64,000 nt of DNA, taken from contig JADJYT010000002.1 in the NCBI GenBank assembly GCA_016719635.1, positions 248,001-312,000 of the forward strand. The letters are read 5' to 3'. This document shows, piece after piece, positions 62,043-64,000 of the stretch. The DNA is from Sphingobacteriales bacterium. Its GTDB lineage: Bacteria > Bacteroidota > Bacteroidia > Chitinophagales > JADIYW01. The notes below the pieces were generated by a model, which saw only the letters and a list, made by a program, of their open reading frames with translations, searched no databases and was not told where the DNA came from. Position numbers and translations under genes: made by a program. Position 1 is the stretch's first letter. Each line of letters starts with the position of its first letter.

Positions 62043-62816
62043 ATGAGGATAGTAATTACGATATGCTTATCTGGTCTTTTCATCTTGTCATTGGGACAAG
62101 TTCCTAAAAATATGGTTTACATAGAGAGCGGCACGTATGTGCCGCTCTATTCTTTGGATTCAGGTAAAGTGAAGGTGAAAGCATTTTATATGGATATCTT
62201 TCCGGTTACGAATGCAGATTTTGAGAAATTTGTGGCGCAATATCCGGAATGGCAGAAAGGGAATGTTAAAGCCATTTTTGCAGACAGGAAATACCTGCAC
62301 CACTGGCAGTATAAAAACAAGACCGGTAAAGGTTCAACAGCGCTAAAGAACAGCCCGGTGGTGAACGTTTCGTGGTTTGCCGCCAAGAAATATTGTGAAT
62401 GTCAGGGCAAACGGCTGCCTACCGTCAATGAATGGGAATATGTGGCGCTGGCAAATGAGACAAAAAAGAATGCCTCCAAAGACAATGGATTTTATCAAAA
62501 AATACTGGATTGGTACAGCAAGCCCACCACATCCGCTTTAGCGAATGTTGGAAAAGGTTTCAGGAATGTTTATGGCATATACGATATGCACGGACTGGTT
62601 TGGGAATGGAACCTGGATTTCATTTCCGCGTTGGCCACCAAAGACTCCAGGGACGGGAACAACCTGGATAAAAATGAATTCTGCGGAGCCGGTTCAAAAG
62701 GCTCGAAAACGCCCGGGAATTATGCCGCATTCATGCGGTATGCCATGCGTTCCAGCTTAAAGGCAAGCTACAATATTCAGAACGTTGGATTCCGGTGCGT
62801 GAAGACGGCAAAATAA
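62043..62816 (+). CDS. SUMF1/formylglycine-generating-enzyme-like protein
   Basis: 257 residues with the SUMF1/EgtB fold: signal peptide, MVYIESGTYVPL, FYMDIFPVTNADFEKF, VVNVSWFAAKKYCECQGKRLPTVNEWEYVA (cited in part) and the final GFRCVKTA. It starts 2 nt after nirK. SUMF1-like genes are often found beside Bacteroidota nitrite or nitrous-oxide reductase genes; the copper-binding catalytic cysteines of true formylglycine enzymes are not clearly present. A maturation or structural role in nitrite reduction is likely but unproven. Confidence 0.85.
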   Translation: MRIVITICLSGLFILSLGQVPKNMVYIESGTYVPLYSLDSGKVKVKAFYMDIFPVTNADFEKFVAQYPEWQKGNVKAIFADRKYLHHWQYKNKTGKGSTALKNSPVVNVSWFAAKKYCECQGKRLPTVNEWEYVALANETKKNASKDNGFYQKILDWYSKPTTSALANVGKGFRNVYGIYDMHGLVWEWNLDFISALATKDSRDGNNLDKNEFCGAGSKGSKTPGNYAAFMRYAMRSSLKASYNIQNVGFRCVKTAK

Positions 62817-62837
62817 TTAACTCTAAAAAAAAGACAC

Positions 62838-63455
62838 ATGAAAAATATACTACTATGCCTTGGCTTTTGTGCCTTGTTCATTGCATCCTGTAAAAACAAT
62901 ACAGAAGAAAAAAAGGAATGCTGCAAGAAACCGGAATCAACCGCGCCTGCAACTTTCAACAGTGACATAACACTGCATGATATCGGTTCAGTATGGACAA
63001 CTCAGGACAACAAAACGATGCTGCTGAAAGATATCCAATCGACCGTAATCGTAGCCGCCATGATCTTTACGAATTGCCAGGGTGCCTGCCCCAGGATTAC
63101 GGCTGACTTGCAGCGTATCGAAAAAGCAATTCCGGCGGACAAACTGAATAAGGTAACGTTTTTACTCATCTCCATGGATCCGGAACGGGACACCCCCGAA
63201 CAATTGACTGTCTTCGCAAACGAACACCAGTTGGATATGAAACGATGGATACTGTTGACGGGCAGCGAATCGGATGTACTGGAAATCAGCAATGTGCTGA
63301 ATGTACGTACCAAAAAGAATGAGGATGGCAATTTCGACCATTCCAACATCATACACATCATCAACAGCAAAGGCAATATCATCCATCAGCAGGTTGGGTT
63401 AGCGGTAGAACCAACAGAAAGCATAGAAAAAATCAACGAACTGCTATCCGAATAA
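62838..63455 (+). CDS. SCO-family copper chaperone
   Basis: 205 residues, lipobox at LFIASC. Thioredoxin-like SCO fold with the copper-binding CxxxC in TNCQGACPRIT near residue 80 and the distal His in DHSNIIHIINSKG near residue 165, plus LLISMDPERDTPEQL. It delivers copper, here most likely to the neighbouring NirK or to a terminal oxidase. Last gene of the cluster. Confidence 0.9.
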   Translation: MKNILLCLGFCALFIASCKNNTEEKKECCKKPESTAPATFNSDITLHDIGSVWTTQDNKTMLLKDIQSTVIVAAMIFTNCQGACPRITADLQRIEKAIPADKLNKVTFLLISMDPERDTPEQLTVFANEHQLDMKRWILLTGSESDVLEISNVLNVRTKKNEDGNFDHSNIIHIINSKGNIIHQQVGLAVEPTESIEKINELLSE

Positions 63456-63572
63456 AACAGAACAATATTAAACGGCAGTCCGTTGAATTGATTAGCTGCT
63501 CCAAATAACCCATGTACGATTCACGACAGGCTGCATGTAATATATTGCCTATTAATAGTTTATTAATAGTAT

Positions 63573-63580
63573 GTACATTT
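63573..63580 (+). promoter_or_regulatory. Candidate -7 box for the ABC-F gene
   Basis: TACATTTG fits TAnnTTTG and lies 41 nt upstream of the ATG at 63622. No TTG at the right spacing. Confidence 0.35.
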
Positions 63581-63621
63581 GTGGCTGCAAAATTTATCTT
63601 TAAAAAAAGTAATTTTGCGCC

Positions 63622-64000
63622 ATGTTACAAGCCTCTAACCTTTCTATCATTTTCGGAAGCCGGATTTTATTCGACAATGTCACCTTTACCATCCAGCCAA
63701 GGGACAGAATCGGATTGGTAGGTCGCAACGGGGTCGGTAAATCGACTTTACTGAAAGCCATTAACGGCGAGCTGTCTCCGCAGGAAGGGACGATCTCCAA
63801 ACCGGGCGGCTATACTATCGGATTTCTAAAACAGGAAATCCGCGGACAAAATGAACCGACCGTTTGGCTGGAAGCGCAAACGGCCTTTAAGGAAATCAAT
63901 GTGCTGCAGGAAGAACTGGATAAGATTCAGCACCAGCTGGAAACGCGCACAGATTATGATACGGATGATTACATGAACCTGTCACAACTTTTCTGTGACA
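63622..64000 (+). CDS. ABC-F family ATPase (N-terminal part, continues beyond the window)
   Basis: 126 residues remain open to the window edge. MLQASNLSIIFGSRILFDNVTF, then the Walker A GRNGVGKSTLLKAI and the ABC-F spacing of QEGTISKPGGYTIGFLKQE, identify a duplicated-ATPase ABC-F protein (Uup/EttA/YheS-type) that acts on ribosomes and needs no membrane domain. The second nucleotide-binding domain is not in view. Confidence 0.9.
   Translation, partial: MLQASNLSIIFGSRILFDNVTFTIQPRDRIGLVGRNGVGKSTLLKAINGELSPQEGTISKPGGYTIGFLKQEIRGQNEPTVWLEAQTAFKEINVLQEELDKIQHQLETRTDYDTDDYMNLSQLFCD

Noticed and set aside
1..64000. tRNA, rRNA or other structural RNA genes
   Set aside because: I looked for the T-loop and rRNA signatures and saw none; a covariance-model search could still find a small RNA I missed.

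Overview
The window comes from a member of the Bacteroidota, most likely a gliding Chitinophagales/Sphingobacteriales-type bacterium. Four things point there. There are several type IX secretion (T9SS) C-terminal sorting domains (proteins starting at 2778, 16754, 27184 and 39222). There is a PorP/SprF protein paired with a giant PKD adhesin, and a GldC gliding protein. Promoters fit the Bacteroidota consensus TTG-N19-20-TAnnTTTG. Biosynthetic genes are split in the way usual for this phylum. I found no tRNA, rRNA or CRISPR array.

Layout. 1-801: end of a PDZ/M61-type peptidase and two tiny secreted basic peptides. 792-7738: the trp operon (leader peptide trpL, trpE, a DUF559 gene, trpG, then trpD-trpC), interrupted by an oppositely oriented secreted endonuclease/phosphatase-fold gene. 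7739-16754: a 2583-residue secreted repeat protein with a C-terminal S74 (endosialidase-chaperone) domain, preceded by a T9SS cargo gene. 16910-21572: hisG-hisD-hisC-hisB with a His-rich leader peptide. 21658-27184: secreted hydrolases (DUF885, two PI-PLC-like paralogues, a T9SS esterase). 27224-32476: the threonine operon thrA-thrB-(small membrane gene)-thrC, with thrA broken by two single-base deletions in A-runs. 32791-39222: plsC, porP/sprF and a 1542-residue PKD protein. 39360-43346: a tight operon of NlpC/P60 peptidase, NAD(P)HX repair, sirtuin, Nudix hydrolase and cytidine deaminase.

43938-57700 is an AT-rich accessory island: a nine-gene TetR-controlled RND efflux operon, a Fic gene, then a reductase/EthD-like/hydrolase set divergent from an HxlR regulator. 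The spaces before and after the efflux operon and after the Fic gene hold related elements of about 134-148 bp that behave like integron attC sites: the first bases of each unit are complementary to the left arm of the site that ends it. 58248-63455 returns to core-like sequence: gldC, an Rrf2 (NsrR-like) regulator, and a denitrification cluster (porin, copper nitrite reductase fused to cytochrome c, SUMF1-like protein, SCO copper chaperone). An ABC-F ATPase gene runs off the right edge.

Three kinds of less-explained DNA stand out. First, eight copies of a CCCCTAAAGGGG-type hairpin repeat lie in and around trpE, a DUF559 nuclease-fold gene and trpG, and are translated at the N-termini of all three. 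Second, a different palindromic element of about 71 bp sits in frame inside hisC. Third, attC-like sites bound an 8.8-kb efflux unit. Two amino-acid operons (trp, his) carry textbook attenuation leader peptides whose start codons lie 4-5 nt after a consensus -7 box, so their mRNAs are probably leaderless.
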